A stretch of DNA of 64,000 nt from UBA7446 sp049596455 (GTDB lineage Bacteria; Bacteroidota; Bacteroidia; Flavobacteriales; Flavobacteriaceae): positions 1 to 64,000 of the forward strand of contig JBMYLP010000002.1 in assembly GCA_049596455.1 (NCBI GenBank). The letters run 5' to 3'. Shown piece by piece: positions 35,537 to 43,886 of the stretch. The notes under the pieces were generated by a model. It was not told where the DNA came from. It searched no databases and was given only the letters and a program-made list of their open reading frames with translations. Made by a program: the position numbers and the translations under genes. The stretch's first letter is position 1; each line of letters opens with the position of its first letter.

Positions 35537-35570
35537 TGCCTAAATTTAATACTTTTGAATGGTTTAGGCA
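35537..35570. promoter_or_regulatory. Inverted repeat spanning a promoter element upstream of tdk
   Basis: TGCCTAAA (35537-35544) and TTTAGGCA (35563-35570) are a perfect 8-bp inverted repeat 18 bp apart. TACTTTTG at 35550-35557, a perfect TAnnTTTG element reading toward tdk, lies between them. A dimeric regulator bound here would block that promoter; alternatively the transcript forms a hairpin. Confidence 0.4.
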
Positions 35571-35602
35571 TATAAAAGTCCAAGCACAACAAAACAACAT
35601 AC

Positions 35603-36250
35603 ATGTTTGTCGAAAACACACATATAAACAACAAATCGTTTGGCTGGATTGAAGTCATTACGGGTTCTATGTTTTCAGGGAAAACGGAGGAGTTAATCCG
35701 CCGACTGAAGCGTGCTAAATTTGCCAAACAAAAAGTAGAGATTTTTAAGCCAGAAGTGGATAAACGCTATGATGACGACAAAGTCGTTTCTCATGATGAA
35801 AATGAAATAATTTCAACAGCCGTGCCTGCGGCGGCCAATATTCGGCTACTTGCCGATAATTGTGATGTGGTTGGAATTGATGAAGCACAATTCTTTGACG
35901 ACGAAATAGTTAGTGTTTGCAATGACTTGGCAAATCGTGGCGTGCGCGTTATTGTTGCCGGATTGGATATGGACTTCAAAGGAAACCCTTTTGGTCCCAT
36001 GCCTAATCTTATGGCAGTTGCCGAATATGTAACCAAAGTACACGCCATTTGTACGCGCACAGGACAACTAGCACACCATAGTTTTAGAAAAAATGAAAAC
36101 GAAAGCCTTGTGATGCTTGGAGAAACGGAAGAATACGAACCGCTTAGTAGAGCCGCATTTTATAACATCATGTTTCGAGAAAAAGTTCGAAAAATCAATG
36201 TAGATTCCGAGGAGGTAGTTCCAAAAGAAAATAAAAAGGCTAAAGGCTAA
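35603..36250 (+). CDS. tdk: Thymidine kinase (type II, TK1-like)
   Basis: Phosphorylates thymidine with ATP in the salvage pathway. The 215-residue protein has the P-loop GSMFSGKTEE at 21-30, VVGIDEAQFF with the Walker B aspartate and the catalytic Glu, and the lasso region near the C-terminus. TK1 enzymes normally have four zinc cysteines there; here only one remains, in AICTRTGQLAHHSF (Cys150), the second being Thr. The reading otherwise looks complete and functional. It shares its last base with the alr start codon. Confidence 0.93.
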   Translation: MFVENTHINNKSFGWIEVITGSMFSGKTEELIRRLKRAKFAKQKVEIFKPEVDKRYDDDKVVSHDENEIISTAVPAAANIRLLADNCDVVGIDEAQFFDDEIVSVCNDLANRGVRVIVAGLDMDFKGNPFGPMPNLMAVAEYVTKVHAICTRTGQLAHHSFRKNENESLVMLGETEEYEPLSRAAFYNIMFREKVRKINVDSEEVVPKENKKAKG

Positions 36251-37347
36251 TGAGTGAAACCGTTCTAGAAATACACCTGTCCAGTCTCAAACACAACTAT
36301 CAATTTTTGCGAAAACGCCTTGCAAATTCCACCAAGCTTTTGGCGGTTGTAAAGGCTTTTGGGTATGGCAGTGATGCCCATGCTGTTGCGAGCTGTCTTG
36401 CCGATTGCGGGGTGGACTATTTTGGTGTGGCATATGTCCATGAGGGAGTTGCACTAAGAAAAGCGGGTATCACAAAGCCGATATTGGTGCTACACCCCCA
36501 AGAACCAAACCTTAAAACGTTAATCAAATATAAACTTGAGCCAGGGCTTTACAGCCAACGTATTTTTGATGCTTTTTTGCATGCATTAAAGCAAACGAAT
36601 ACAGAAAACTACCCCGTTCATCTAAAATTTAATACGGGTCTTAACAGATTAGGATTTCAGCCCAACCAAGCGAATCAACTTTTAGATTTGCTAAAACAAA
36701 ACAGCAACCTTCTTCAATTAAAAGGGGTGTATTCACATCTGGCGGCATCTGACGATTTGAAAGAAGCCCTTTTTACAAAGACACAATTAAACGCATTTGA
36801 AACAATTTTCAATGTCATAAAACCCTCCCATCCTGACACCATTTTTCATGTACTGAATACTTCGGGTGTTATGCATTATCCAGATGCGCAATACGATATG
36901 GTCCGAACAGGAATTAGCCTTTATGGCTATGGCAATGACCCTGCCATAGATGCAGAGCTTAAATCAGTATTGACCCTAAAAACAACCATTTCTCAACTCC
37001 ATTCGCTCAAAAAGGGCGATTCTTTAGGGTATAACCGCGCCTTTGTGGCAAGCACTCCAATTCAAACAGCTACGCTTCCCTTAGGGCATGCCGATGGCAT
37101 TGGTCGCATTTATGGAAACGGTAATGGCTTTGTCTGGATTCATGGGCAAAAAGCCCCCATTATTGGAAATGTATGTATGGACATGATTATGGTGGATGTA
37201 ACAGCTATTGATTGCCATGAGGGCGATGAGGTAATCGTGATTGGCGAAAACGCAAGTGCGGAGGTGCTAGCAAACCATGCTGGAACCATTTCGTATGAGT
37301 TTATCACAGGACTTTCGCAGCGTATAAAGCGGAAGATAATTTATTGA
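36250..37347 (+). CDS. alr: Alanine racemase
   Basis: PLP-dependent racemase producing D-alanine for peptidoglycan. The 365-residue fold-type III enzyme has the PLP lysine in VVKAFGYGSD (Lys35), the barrel motif KFNTGLNRLGF, the GISLYGY segment and the catalytic tyrosine in SLGYNRAFVA, plus the C-terminal MCMDMIMVDVT. Length is normal for a single-domain Alr; some Bacteroidota carry a MurF fusion, which is absent. One-base overlap with tdk indicates cotranscription. Confidence 0.95.
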   Translation: MSETVLEIHLSSLKHNYQFLRKRLANSTKLLAVVKAFGYGSDAHAVASCLADCGVDYFGVAYVHEGVALRKAGITKPILVLHPQEPNLKTLIKYKLEPGLYSQRIFDAFLHALKQTNTENYPVHLKFNTGLNRLGFQPNQANQLLDLLKQNSNLLQLKGVYSHLAASDDLKEALFTKTQLNAFETIFNVIKPSHPDTIFHVLNTSGVMHYPDAQYDMVRTGISLYGYGNDPAIDAELKSVLTLKTTISQLHSLKKGDSLGYNRAFVASTPIQTATLPLGHADGIGRIYGNGNGFVWIHGQKAPIIGNVCMDMIMVDVTAIDCHEGDEVIVIGENASAEVLANHAGTISYEFITGLSQRIKRKIIY

Positions 37348-37421
37348 TTGTTGTAAACAAAACAAATTGTTATTTTTTTGATAAAGACAACAAGTCGTGT
37401 CGAAATAAATAATGAATGACG

Positions 37422-37429
37422 TACATTCG
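37422..37429 (+). promoter_or_regulatory. Possible -7 element of asd
   Basis: TACATTCG, one mismatch from TAnnTTTG and identical to the element before gdhA, lies 16 bases before the asd ATG in a 98-bp gap. No good TTTG was found at the right distance upstream, so this is a weak call. Confidence 0.35.
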
Positions 37430-37445
37430 CAGCAAAATTTAAGAT

Positions 37446-38432
37446 ATGCGCGTAGCAGTAGTAGGTGCCACTGGGATGGTAGGCGAGGTTATGTTACAAG
37501 TATTGGCAGAACGCCAATTTCCAATAAGTGAATTAATCCCTGTAGCTTCGGCTCGTTCTGTGGGAAAACAATTGGAATATGAGGGTAAAACTTATTCAGT
37601 TGTAGACCTAGAAGATGCCGTCGCACTAAAGCCAGATATTGCCTTGTTTTCAGCAGGCGGTGACACGTCATTGGCGTGGGCTCCCAAATTTGCAGCGGTT
37701 GGGTGTACGGTAATCGATAACTCATCTGCGTGGCGCATGCATCCCGACCACAAGCTTGTGGTGCCTGAAATCAACGCAGATACCCTAACTGCCGCAGACA
37801 AAATTATTGCCAACCCAAACTGCTCTACCATTCAAATGGTTATGGCGCTAGCGCCCATTCATCGGGCATTTGGCATTGAACGCGTAGTGGTTTCCACGTA
37901 TCAATCTATTACTGGAACTGGCGTGAAGGCTGTGCAGCAATTAGAAAATGAATATGAAGGCAAAGCAGGAGAAATGGCGTATCCACATGCGATTCACCGT
38001 AATGCCTTGCCACATTGCGATGTGTTCTTAGACAATAGATACACCAAAGAAGAAATGAAATTGGTTAACGAAACGCATAAAATTCTTGACCCCAATATTC
38101 GTGTTACGGCTACTGCCGTTCGCATTCCCGTTGTGGGCGGACATAGCGAATCGGTTAATTTAACACTAAGCAAGCCTGCTGAGCTGGATGAAGTGCGCCG
38201 CGTTCTTTCTGAAACGCCTGGAGTTGTTGTGCAAGACGATATTCAAAACAATGAATACCCCATGCCGCTTCAAGCACATGGGAAAGACGAAGTTTTTGTT
38301 GGGCGTATCCGTAAGGACACCTCGCAAGACAATGGGCTAAACCTTTGGATTGTAGCTGACAACCTGCGAAAAGGTGCCGCGACCAATACCGTTCAAATTG
38401 CAGAATACTTAGTTAGCGCAGGGTTGTTGTAA
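37446..38432 (+). CDS. asd: Aspartate-semialdehyde dehydrogenase
   Basis: NADPH-dependent reduction of aspartyl phosphate, feeding lysine, diaminopimelate, threonine and methionine. The 328-residue protein has the N-terminal VVGATGMVGEVM fold, the SAGGDTSLAWAP segment, the catalytic cysteine in NPNCSTIQM (Cys126) and the conserved RIPVVGGHSESVNL with the active-site His. Family length is normal. Single gene after alr with its own gap; its stop is 3 bp from that of convergent accC. Confidence 0.95.
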   Translation: MRVAVVGATGMVGEVMLQVLAERQFPISELIPVASARSVGKQLEYEGKTYSVVDLEDAVALKPDIALFSAGGDTSLAWAPKFAAVGCTVIDNSSAWRMHPDHKLVVPEINADTLTAADKIIANPNCSTIQMVMALAPIHRAFGIERVVVSTYQSITGTGVKAVQQLENEYEGKAGEMAYPHAIHRNALPHCDVFLDNRYTKEEMKLVNETHKILDPNIRVTATAVRIPVVGGHSESVNLTLSKPAELDEVRRVLSETPGVVVQDDIQNNEYPMPLQAHGKDEVFVGRIRKDTSQDNGLNLWIVADNLRKGAATNTVQIAEYLVSAGLL

Positions 38433-38435
38433 AAA

Positions 38436-39776
38436 CTACTCCTCCATTTCAAAATCTTCCATAAACTTGGTGGTGTAATCACCAGCCACGTAATCGGGAT
38501 GATCCATCAATTGACGGTGGAACGGAATGGTTGTTTTTACACCTTCAATCACAAACTCGTCTAATGCACGCTTCATTTTATTGATGGCCTCTTCGCGCGT
38601 TTGTGCGGTAGTAATGAGCTTAGCAATCATAGAATCGTAATGCGGAGGAATCATATAACCACCATATACGTGTGTATCCAAACGCACGCCGTGTCCGCCC
38701 GGCGTATGAAGCGTTTTAATCATTCCCGGTGATGGACGAAAATCGTTATATGGGTCTTCGGCATTGATACGACACTCAATAGAATGTAGTTTTGGCAAGT
38801 AGTTTTTTCCTTCAATTGGGATTCCTGCCGCTACTTTTATCTGCTCTGCTATCAAATCAAAATCAATGACTTGCTCCGTAATGGGATGCTCCACCTGAAT
38901 ACGGGTGTTCATTTCCATGAAGTAAAAATTTCGGTGCTTGTCTACCAAAAACTCTACCGTTCCCGCACCTTCATATTTGATATACTCGGCGGCTTTTACT
39001 GCAGCAGCACCCATGTCCTTACGAAGCTTGTCAGTCATAAACGGTGAAGGCGTTTCTTCGGTTAGTTTTTGGTGACGTCTTTGTACCGAACAATCTCTTT
39101 CAGACAAATGACACGCTTTTCCAAAGGCATCTCCAACAACTTGAATTTCAATATGGCGGGGCTCTTCGATGAGCTTTTCCATATACATATCATCGTTGCC
39201 AAAAGCGGCTTTCGATTCTTGACGCGCACTTTCCCAAGCCTTTTCTAAATCATCTTCTTTCCAAACGGCACGCATTCCTTTTCCACCACCTCCAGCGGTA
39301 GCTTTTAGCATAACGGGATAACCCACTTGCTTGGCAAGTTTTTTACAATCCTTAAACGATGGAATAATGCCTTCCGAACCAGGAATGGTAGGTACTCCTG
39401 CAGCTTTCATGGTTGCTTTAGCAGTTGCCTTATCGCCCATTTGCTGAATCATTTGCGCAGATGCACCTATAAATTTGATTTTATGCTCTTCACAGATTTT
39501 CGAAAACTTGGCATTTTCAGACAAAAAGCCGTAGCCTGGATGAATGGCATCGGCATTGGTGATTTCTGCAGCGGCGATGATGTTTGCCATTTTTAGGTAC
39601 GATTCGCTACTTGGCGCAGGACCTATACACACAGCTTCATCTGCAAAGCGAACATGTAAACTATCGGCATCGGCTTTGGAATACACCGCCACGGTTTTGA
39701 TGCCCATTTCTTTACAAGTACGAATTACCCGAAGCGCAATTTCGCCACGATTGGCGACTAAAATTTTGTTAAACAT
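38436..39776 (-). CDS. accC: Biotin carboxylase subunit of acetyl-CoA carboxylase
   Basis: ATP-dependent carboxylation of biotin on AccB, first step of fatty acid synthesis. ATP-grasp enzyme of 446 residues: KILVANRGEIALR, ATAGGGGKGMR (the glycine-rich ATP lid), EEPRHIEIQV, ERDCSVQRRHQKL and MEMNTRIQVEHP are all present. Sits 9 bp downstream of accB and closes the fabH-accB-accC unit. The carboxyltransferase genes are not in this window. Confidence 0.95.
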   Translation of the reverse strand: MFNKILVANRGEIALRVIRTCKEMGIKTVAVYSKADADSLHVRFADEAVCIGPAPSSESYLKMANIIAAAEITNADAIHPGYGFLSENAKFSKICEEHKIKFIGASAQMIQQMGDKATAKATMKAAGVPTIPGSEGIIPSFKDCKKLAKQVGYPVMLKATAGGGGKGMRAVWKEDDLEKAWESARQESKAAFGNDDMYMEKLIEEPRHIEIQVVGDAFGKACHLSERDCSVQRRHQKLTEETPSPFMTDKLRKDMGAAAVKAAEYIKYEGAGTVEFLVDKHRNFYFMEMNTRIQVEHPITEQVIDFDLIAEQIKVAAGIPIEGKNYLPKLHSIECRINAEDPYNDFRPSPGMIKTLHTPGGHGVRLDTHVYGGYMIPPHYDSMIAKLITTAQTREEAINKMKRALDEFVIEGVKTTIPFHRQLMDHPDYVAGDYTTKFMEDFEMEE

Positions 39777-39785
39777 AAGCTAGAT

Positions 39786-40271
39786 TTAAGCGGGGTCAAT
39801 AACAAACAAAGGTTGGTCAAACTCAACAGGCGTTGAATCGTCAACCAAAATCTTCACAATCGTACCGCTAGTTTCGGCTTCAATCTCATTGAAAAGCTTC
39901 ATGGCTTCAATAACGCAAAGGGTGTCACCTTCAGCTACGCGGTCGCCCACCTCTACAAAATTTGGCTTGTCTGGAGAAGGTTTGCGGTAGAAGGTACCGA
40001 TAATAGGAGATTTGACGGTATGACCGTCAGCAGCTGTATCTACCGCTGCTGTAGGAGTTGCTGGAGCAACAGGAGTTGCGGGTGCCGCAACAGGCTCTGC
40101 TACAGGCGCAACCGCTACAGGCGCAACTTGCTGAATGGCAGCCACAGGAGCTACAGCTTCACCTTTATCTGTTTTAATAGTGATTTTGATATCGCCCATT
40201 TCAAGGCTTACTTCACTGGCACCAGATTTGGCGACAAACTTTATTAGGTTTTGGATTTCTTTTAATTCCAT
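39786..40271 (-). CDS. accB: Biotin carboxyl carrier protein
   Basis: Carries biotin between AccC and the carboxyltransferase. The 161-residue protein has an N-terminal amphipathic helical part, a Pro/Ala-rich linker (repeated PVAAP and PVAEP units, about residues 40-75) and the biotinyl domain with VIEAMKLFNE, the lysine of EAMK being the biotinylation site. Layout is standard. Between fabH (12 bp upstream) and accC. Confidence 0.94.
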   Translation of the reverse strand: MELKEIQNLIKFVAKSGASEVSLEMGDIKITIKTDKGEAVAPVAAIQQVAPVAVAPVAEPVAAPATPVAPATPTAAVDTAADGHTVKSPIIGTFYRKPSPDKPNFVEVGDRVAEGDTLCVIEAMKLFNEIEAETSGTIVKILVDDSTPVEFDQPLFVIDPA

Positions 40272-40283
40272 GGTTACTTGTTT

Positions 40284-41279
40284 TTAGGTGTTGTATGCCC
40301 ACGTTAGGTAAGTAGCTCCCCAAGTGAAACCACCGCCAAACGCAGTAAATAGTAATTTTTGATTCTTTTTTAGTTTGCTTTCATAATCCCAAAGCAATAA
40401 AGGAAGCGTTGCCGCCGTAGTGTTTCCATACCGTTCTATATTAATAAGCATTTGCTCGTAATTCAAATCTAATTTTTTTGCAATGGCATCCAATATACGT
40501 TTGTTGGCTTGATGAGGCACCACATAGTTAATATCTTTAGTGGTTAATTGATTTTGACTCAGCACTTGCTCAATAGCATCTGTCATATTTGAAACAGCAA
40601 ATTTAAATACGGAACGACCTTCTTGTTGCAAATAATGTTTTCGCGCGGCAACTGTTTCGGCAGATGCGGGTAACATTGACCCACCAGCTTCAATTTTTAA
40701 GTACTCTCTGCCTTTGCCGTCAACGCGTAGCACTTCGTCTTGTAGTCCAAGACCTTCATCATTGGGTTCAAACAAAACAGCTCCGGCACCATCTCCAAAG
40801 ATGATACAAGTTGAACGGTCTGTGTAGTCAACAATAGAGGACATGGTATCTGCTCCAATGAGCAAAACTTTTTGGTAACGCCCCGATGAAATATGCGCCG
40901 AAGCGGCAGACATTCCATACAAGAACCCAGTACATGCTCCTTGCAGGTCATAGCCGAAAGCATTTGTGGCCCCTAATTCACTAGCCACATAAGCAGCGGT
41001 AGAGGAAACGGGCATGTCAGGGGTGGCAGTGCTTACAATAACCAAATCAATGGTTGCGGGGTCAATATCTTTTTTCTGAATTAGTTCACGTGCTGCAGCA
41101 ATAGCCATGAAGGAAGTTCCAAGGGAGGTTGGTTTTAGAATACGACGCTCCTTGATGCCAGTGCGCGTAGTAATCCATTCATCGCTAGTATCTACCATTT
41201 GCTCAAGGGCAGCATTGGTAAGCACATGCTCTGGGACGTAGCCTCCAACGGCGGTTATGGCTGCAGTTTTTGTAGTCAT
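40284..41279 (-). CDS. fabH: 3-oxoacyl-ACP synthase III
   Basis: Condenses acetyl-CoA or branched acyl-CoA with malonyl-ACP to start fatty acids. The 331-residue thiolase-fold protein has the Cys-His-Asn triad in GACTGFLYG, PHQANKRIL and YGNTTAATLP, and the GDGAGAVL loop. Likely start ATG 41279, matching the family N-terminus; a longer reading from 41297 adds six residues. A 156-bp gap holding a terminator separates it from rpmF. Confidence 0.94.
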   Translation of the reverse strand: MTTKTAAITAVGGYVPEHVLTNAALEQMVDTSDEWITTRTGIKERRILKPTSLGTSFMAIAAARELIQKKDIDPATIDLVIVSTATPDMPVSSTAAYVASELGATNAFGYDLQGACTGFLYGMSAASAHISSGRYQKVLLIGADTMSSIVDYTDRSTCIIFGDGAGAVLFEPNDEGLGLQDEVLRVDGKGREYLKIEAGGSMLPASAETVAARKHYLQQEGRSVFKFAVSNMTDAIEQVLSQNQLTTKDINYVVPHQANKRILDAIAKKLDLNYEQMLINIERYGNTTAATLPLLLWDYESKLKKNQKLLFTAFGGGFTWGATYLTWAYNT

Positions 41280-41383
41280 ATTAACCAAACTAGGCAAAAG
41301 CGTAGTTCTACAAATTTTGGCGAAAATTAGTAAAAATCAACCCATTTTGGGCAAAAAACTCAAAAAATTTATCAAAAACAGCC

Positions 41384-41411
41384 AAAAAAAGCGCCTTTTA
41401 CGAAAGGCGCT
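41384..41411 (-). terminator. Intrinsic terminator between rpmF and fabH
   Basis: GCGCCTTT (41391-41398) and AAAGGCGC (41403-41410) form an 8-bp stem with a four-base loop, extended by an A:T pair, and on the minus strand a run of seven Ts follows (41390-41384). This would end rpmF transcripts while allowing partial read-through to fabH. The gap also holds a region with no clear promoter. Confidence 0.8.
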
Positions 41412-41435
41412 AATTTTTTATAGAAGTCGGAAATA

Positions 41436-41633
41436 TTATTCTTCCGTTTCTACCGAATTGTCAATTAAAACTTTTCCTCGGTAGTACAATTTTCCTTCAT
41501 GCCAATGTGCACGGTGGTATAAATGCGATTCACCAGTAGTACCGCATGTTGCAATTTGTGGCGCAACAGCCTTGTAGTGTGTGCGGCGTTTATCGCGACG
41601 CGTTTTGGATATTTTTCGTTTTGGATGTGCCAT
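41436..41633 (-). CDS. rpmF: 50S ribosomal protein L32 (zinc-ligand-poor form)
   Basis: Small basic ribosomal protein, 65 residues, with MAHPKRKISKTRRDKRRTHY at the start. The usual CxxC...CxxC zinc ribbon is reduced to CGTTGE (Cys30, then Thr in place of the second Cys) followed by HLYHRAHWHEG. Conventionally the zinc-free L32 form is used when zinc is scarce, but here it appears to be the gene in the usual operon position. Downstream of the DUF177 gene by 10 bp and followed by a terminator. Confidence 0.93.
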   Translation of the reverse strand: MAHPKRKISKTRRDKRRTHYKAVAPQIATCGTTGESHLYHRAHWHEGKLYYRGKVLIDNSVETEE

Positions 41634-41643
41634 AACAGCAGTT

Positions 41644-42186
41644 TTAGTCTTTTTTTAATTTCTTTAACGCATCCCATCGGGGATCAGTTGTTTCAGGTGC
41701 TTTGGTGCTTTCTTGGGGGTGTAATTCCTCTAATCTGTCTAACAAATCGGAGTCTAAACTTCCATTTTCTATACCGGGATGAACCCGCTTTTGGGGTACT
41801 GCCAACACAACAGTTTCAAACAAAGTTTGCGCCACATCAACTTGGTGTGAGCCATGTGGTAACACAAGTAAATCCTCGTTTTCGTCGTTAAAAGCCTCCC
41901 CAAATTTTACCACTAACTCGTGTTTGGGACTAATAGGCAAATCAAACGGCTCATTGGAAACATCGCAACTAACGTTTACGGTTCCCGAAATTGAAAAAGA
42001 CAACTCCAATAGCGTTGCTTTTTTGTTTAATTCAATTTGAGCATTTAGCGCTGCATCGTTGAACTCGGTATAGTCAAAAGCATCAAAGAACGTTGAAGTA
42101 ATGTCGAGCGAAAAATGATGAAATCCTTCTTTAAGCCCCGCAAATGCTAGGACAAAAGGAGCCAAAACATTTTTTGCATCGTTCAT
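41644..42186 (-). CDS. DUF177 (YceD) protein
   Basis: YceD-family protein of about 180 residues, the usual upstream partner of rpmF and linked to 23S rRNA/ribosome metabolism in other bacteria. Visible are the central FSISGTVNVSCDVSNEPFDLPI, equivalent to the C-containing core, an acidic loop and a C-terminal DPRWDALKKLK, the diagnostic ending. The N-terminus is placed at ATG 42186 because the frame's earlier part overlaps pdxA. One cysteine of the usual pair is retained. Confidence 0.85.
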   Translation of the reverse strand: MNDAKNVLAPFVLAFAGLKEGFHHFSLDITSTFFDAFDYTEFNDAALNAQIELNKKATLLELSFSISGTVNVSCDVSNEPFDLPISPKHELVVKFGEAFNDENEDLLVLPHGSHQVDVAQTLFETVVLAVPQKRVHPGIENGSLDSDLLDRLEELHPQESTKAPETTDPRWDALKKLKKD

Positions 42187-42195
42187 TACAGTCGG

Positions 42196-42203
42196 CAAAT
42201 ATA
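42196..42203 (-). promoter_or_regulatory. TAnnTTTG element before the DUF177-rpmF unit
   Basis: On the minus strand this reads TATATTTG, a perfect -7 element ending 9 bases before the ATG. No clear TTTG 19-21 bp further upstream, so the call rests on the -7 alone. Confidence 0.4.
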
Positions 42204-42229
42204 TAAAATTTGGCGGTACACTCTTGATT

Positions 42230-43222
42230 TTAGTTGTTCTTTTGACGCGTATTCCAAATGTCACATGCCATCTGAACTGCGGCGCCAAACGAATGGCTAT
42301 TTGCCACTCCTTTACCTGCGATATCAAATGCGGTACCGTGGTCGGGGGATGTGCGTACAAACGGAAGCCCTGAAGTTATATTTACACCGTTGCCAAATGC
42401 TAATGTTTTAAAGCCCACCAAACCTTGATCGTGGTAGCATGATAACACTGCATCGAAGTTTTGATAGTTTTTTTGTCCAAAAAAGCCATCAGCAGCGAAA
42501 GGTCCCGAAACATCAATCCCTTCATTTTTTAGCCCTTCAATAGTAGGTTTTAAGATGATATCGTCCTCTGTGCCAATGACCCCTTGATCTCCTGCATGTG
42601 GATTTAACCCCAATAATGCAATTTTTGGATGTGTACACCCAAAATCTGTTTTTAAGGTTTTTGCCAATTGACGCGTTTTCTCTTGTATCATTATTGATGT
42701 AACACTCGATGCAACTTTTGCCAGCGGAATATGATCGGTTAGCAGTGCAACACGAAGTTTTTGATGCGCCAAAATCATCAACGCTGCTCCTCCCCAAAGC
42801 GATGCTAAATAGTGTGTATGCCCAGCAAATGGAAACGCATCACTTTTTATGGCGGCTTTGTGAATGGGTGCAGTCACTAACGCATTTGCTTCCTTATGTT
42901 TTACGGCTAATGCCGCTGCTTGTAACGATTCAAATGCAGCTAATCCAGCAATTGAAGTTTGTTTTCCAAAGTCGATTTTAGGAGTATTTTCCCAAATCGA
43001 TTTAACATATAACACCCCTTTTTTAGGACTACTTTCTAAAAGCCGCAAAGGAACTTGAGTCCCAAAATGTTGCTGCTGCGCATGCATAAAATCAACATCA
43101 GCAAATACCACAGGGATGCAGTGCTCAAAAAGGTACTTATCTTCAAATGTTTTGAGGATGATTTCAGCACCAACTCCATTTGGATCACCAATAGAAATTG
43201 CAATAACGGGCAAGGCAGACAT
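42230..43222 (-). CDS. pdxA: 4-hydroxythreonine-4-phosphate dehydrogenase
   Basis: NAD-dependent step of deoxyxylulose-5-phosphate-dependent vitamin B6 synthesis. The 330-residue protein shows AISIGDPNGVGAEI, the metal-binding histidines in FPFAGHTHYLA, LLGLNPHAGDQGVIG, and ending residues with FVRTSPDHGTAFDIAGKG, all PdxA hallmarks. ATG 43222 is the family start; the frame extends further but overlaps the divergent riboflavin synthase gene. Promoter TACCTTTG at 43249-43242 is 19 bases upstream. Confidence 0.93.
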   Translation of the reverse strand: MSALPVIAISIGDPNGVGAEIILKTFEDKYLFEHCIPVVFADVDFMHAQQQHFGTQVPLRLLESSPKKGVLYVKSIWENTPKIDFGKQTSIAGLAAFESLQAAALAVKHKEANALVTAPIHKAAIKSDAFPFAGHTHYLASLWGGAALMILAHQKLRVALLTDHIPLAKVASSVTSIMIQEKTRQLAKTLKTDFGCTHPKIALLGLNPHAGDQGVIGTEDDIILKPTIEGLKNEGIDVSGPFAADGFFGQKNYQNFDAVLSCYHDQGLVGFKTLAFGNGVNITSGLPFVRTSPDHGTAFDIAGKGVANSHSFGAAVQMACDIWNTRQKNN

Positions 43223-43228
43223 TTTGTG

Positions 43229-43249
43229 TATTTTTGCATCGCAAAGGTA
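43229..43249. promoter_or_regulatory. Overlapping divergent promoters for pdxA and riboflavin synthase
   Basis: TATTTTTG (43229-43236, plus) and TACCTTTG (43249-43242, minus) face each other five bases apart in the 42-bp gap between the two starts. Both fit TAnnTTTG. Polymerase binding at one should exclude the other, coupling the two vitamin genes in a mutually exclusive way. Upstream TTTG elements are not obvious. Confidence 0.45.
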
Positions 43250-43264
43250 AAGGATTCGACGTTT

Positions 43265-43843
43265 ATGTTTACAGGGATAATTGAAACTATGGGCACCATT
43301 GAGCGCATTGAAAAAGATGGTGGTAACGTGCATTATACCCTTTCGAGTAAAATTACAGCCGAGCTAAAAATTGACCAAAGCCTCGCGCACAATGGCGTTT
43401 GCCTTACTGTTGTTGCTATCGAAGGCAATCAATATACCGTAACTGCCATTCAAGAAACTTTGGAAAAAACGGCACTTCGAAATTGGACTGTCGGGGATAA
43501 AATTAACCTAGAACGAGCCATGCGTTTGGGCGATAGGCTAGACGGTCATATGGTACAAGGGCATGTTGATGAGGTAGCCACATGCACGCATATTGAAGAT
43601 CAAAATGGCAGTTGGTTGTTTCGTTTTGAATACAGCTCTAATTCTCCGAACATTACCATCGAAAAAGGCTCTATTTGCGTAAACGGCACCAGTCTAACTG
43701 TAGTTGGTTCAGCGGCACATTCTTTTGGTGTTGCTATTATTCCATACACCTATGAGCATACTGTTTTTCACCAACTTCGGGTGGGCGATTTGGTCAACAT
43801 TGAGTTTGATATGGTGGGCAAGTATATAGCCAAATTGACATAA
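43265..43843 (+). CDS. ribE: Riboflavin synthase (alpha chain)
   Basis: Dismutates two 6,7-dimethyl-8-ribityllumazines to riboflavin. The 192-residue protein is two tandem lumazine-binding beta barrels; each opens with an MFTGIIE-like segment or its repeat equivalent, and LGDRLDGHMVQGHVD and SICVNGTSLTV are the family signatures. The protein must start at ATG 43265, as the longer frame reads through pdxA. No FMN riboswitch is visible in the 42-bp upstream gap. Followed after 43 bp by a secreted-protein gene. Confidence 0.94.
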   Translation: MFTGIIETMGTIERIEKDGGNVHYTLSSKITAELKIDQSLAHNGVCLTVVAIEGNQYTVTAIQETLEKTALRNWTVGDKINLERAMRLGDRLDGHMVQGHVDEVATCTHIEDQNGSWLFRFEYSSNSPNITIEKGSICVNGTSLTVVGSAAHSFGVAIIPYTYEHTVFHQLRVGDLVNIEFDMVGKYIAKLT

Positions 43844-43886
43844 GTTATATTTTTTTATAGTTTTATAGCACTCAAATTTTTTAATT

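Noticed and set aside
39786..40247. Tandem repeat element in accB
   Set aside because: The repeating PVAAP/PVAEP units are the ordinary Pro/Ala linker of biotin carrier proteins.
43223..43264. FMN riboswitch before riboflavin synthase
   Set aside because: The gap is only 42 bp, far shorter than an FMN aptamer, and lacks its conserved segments.
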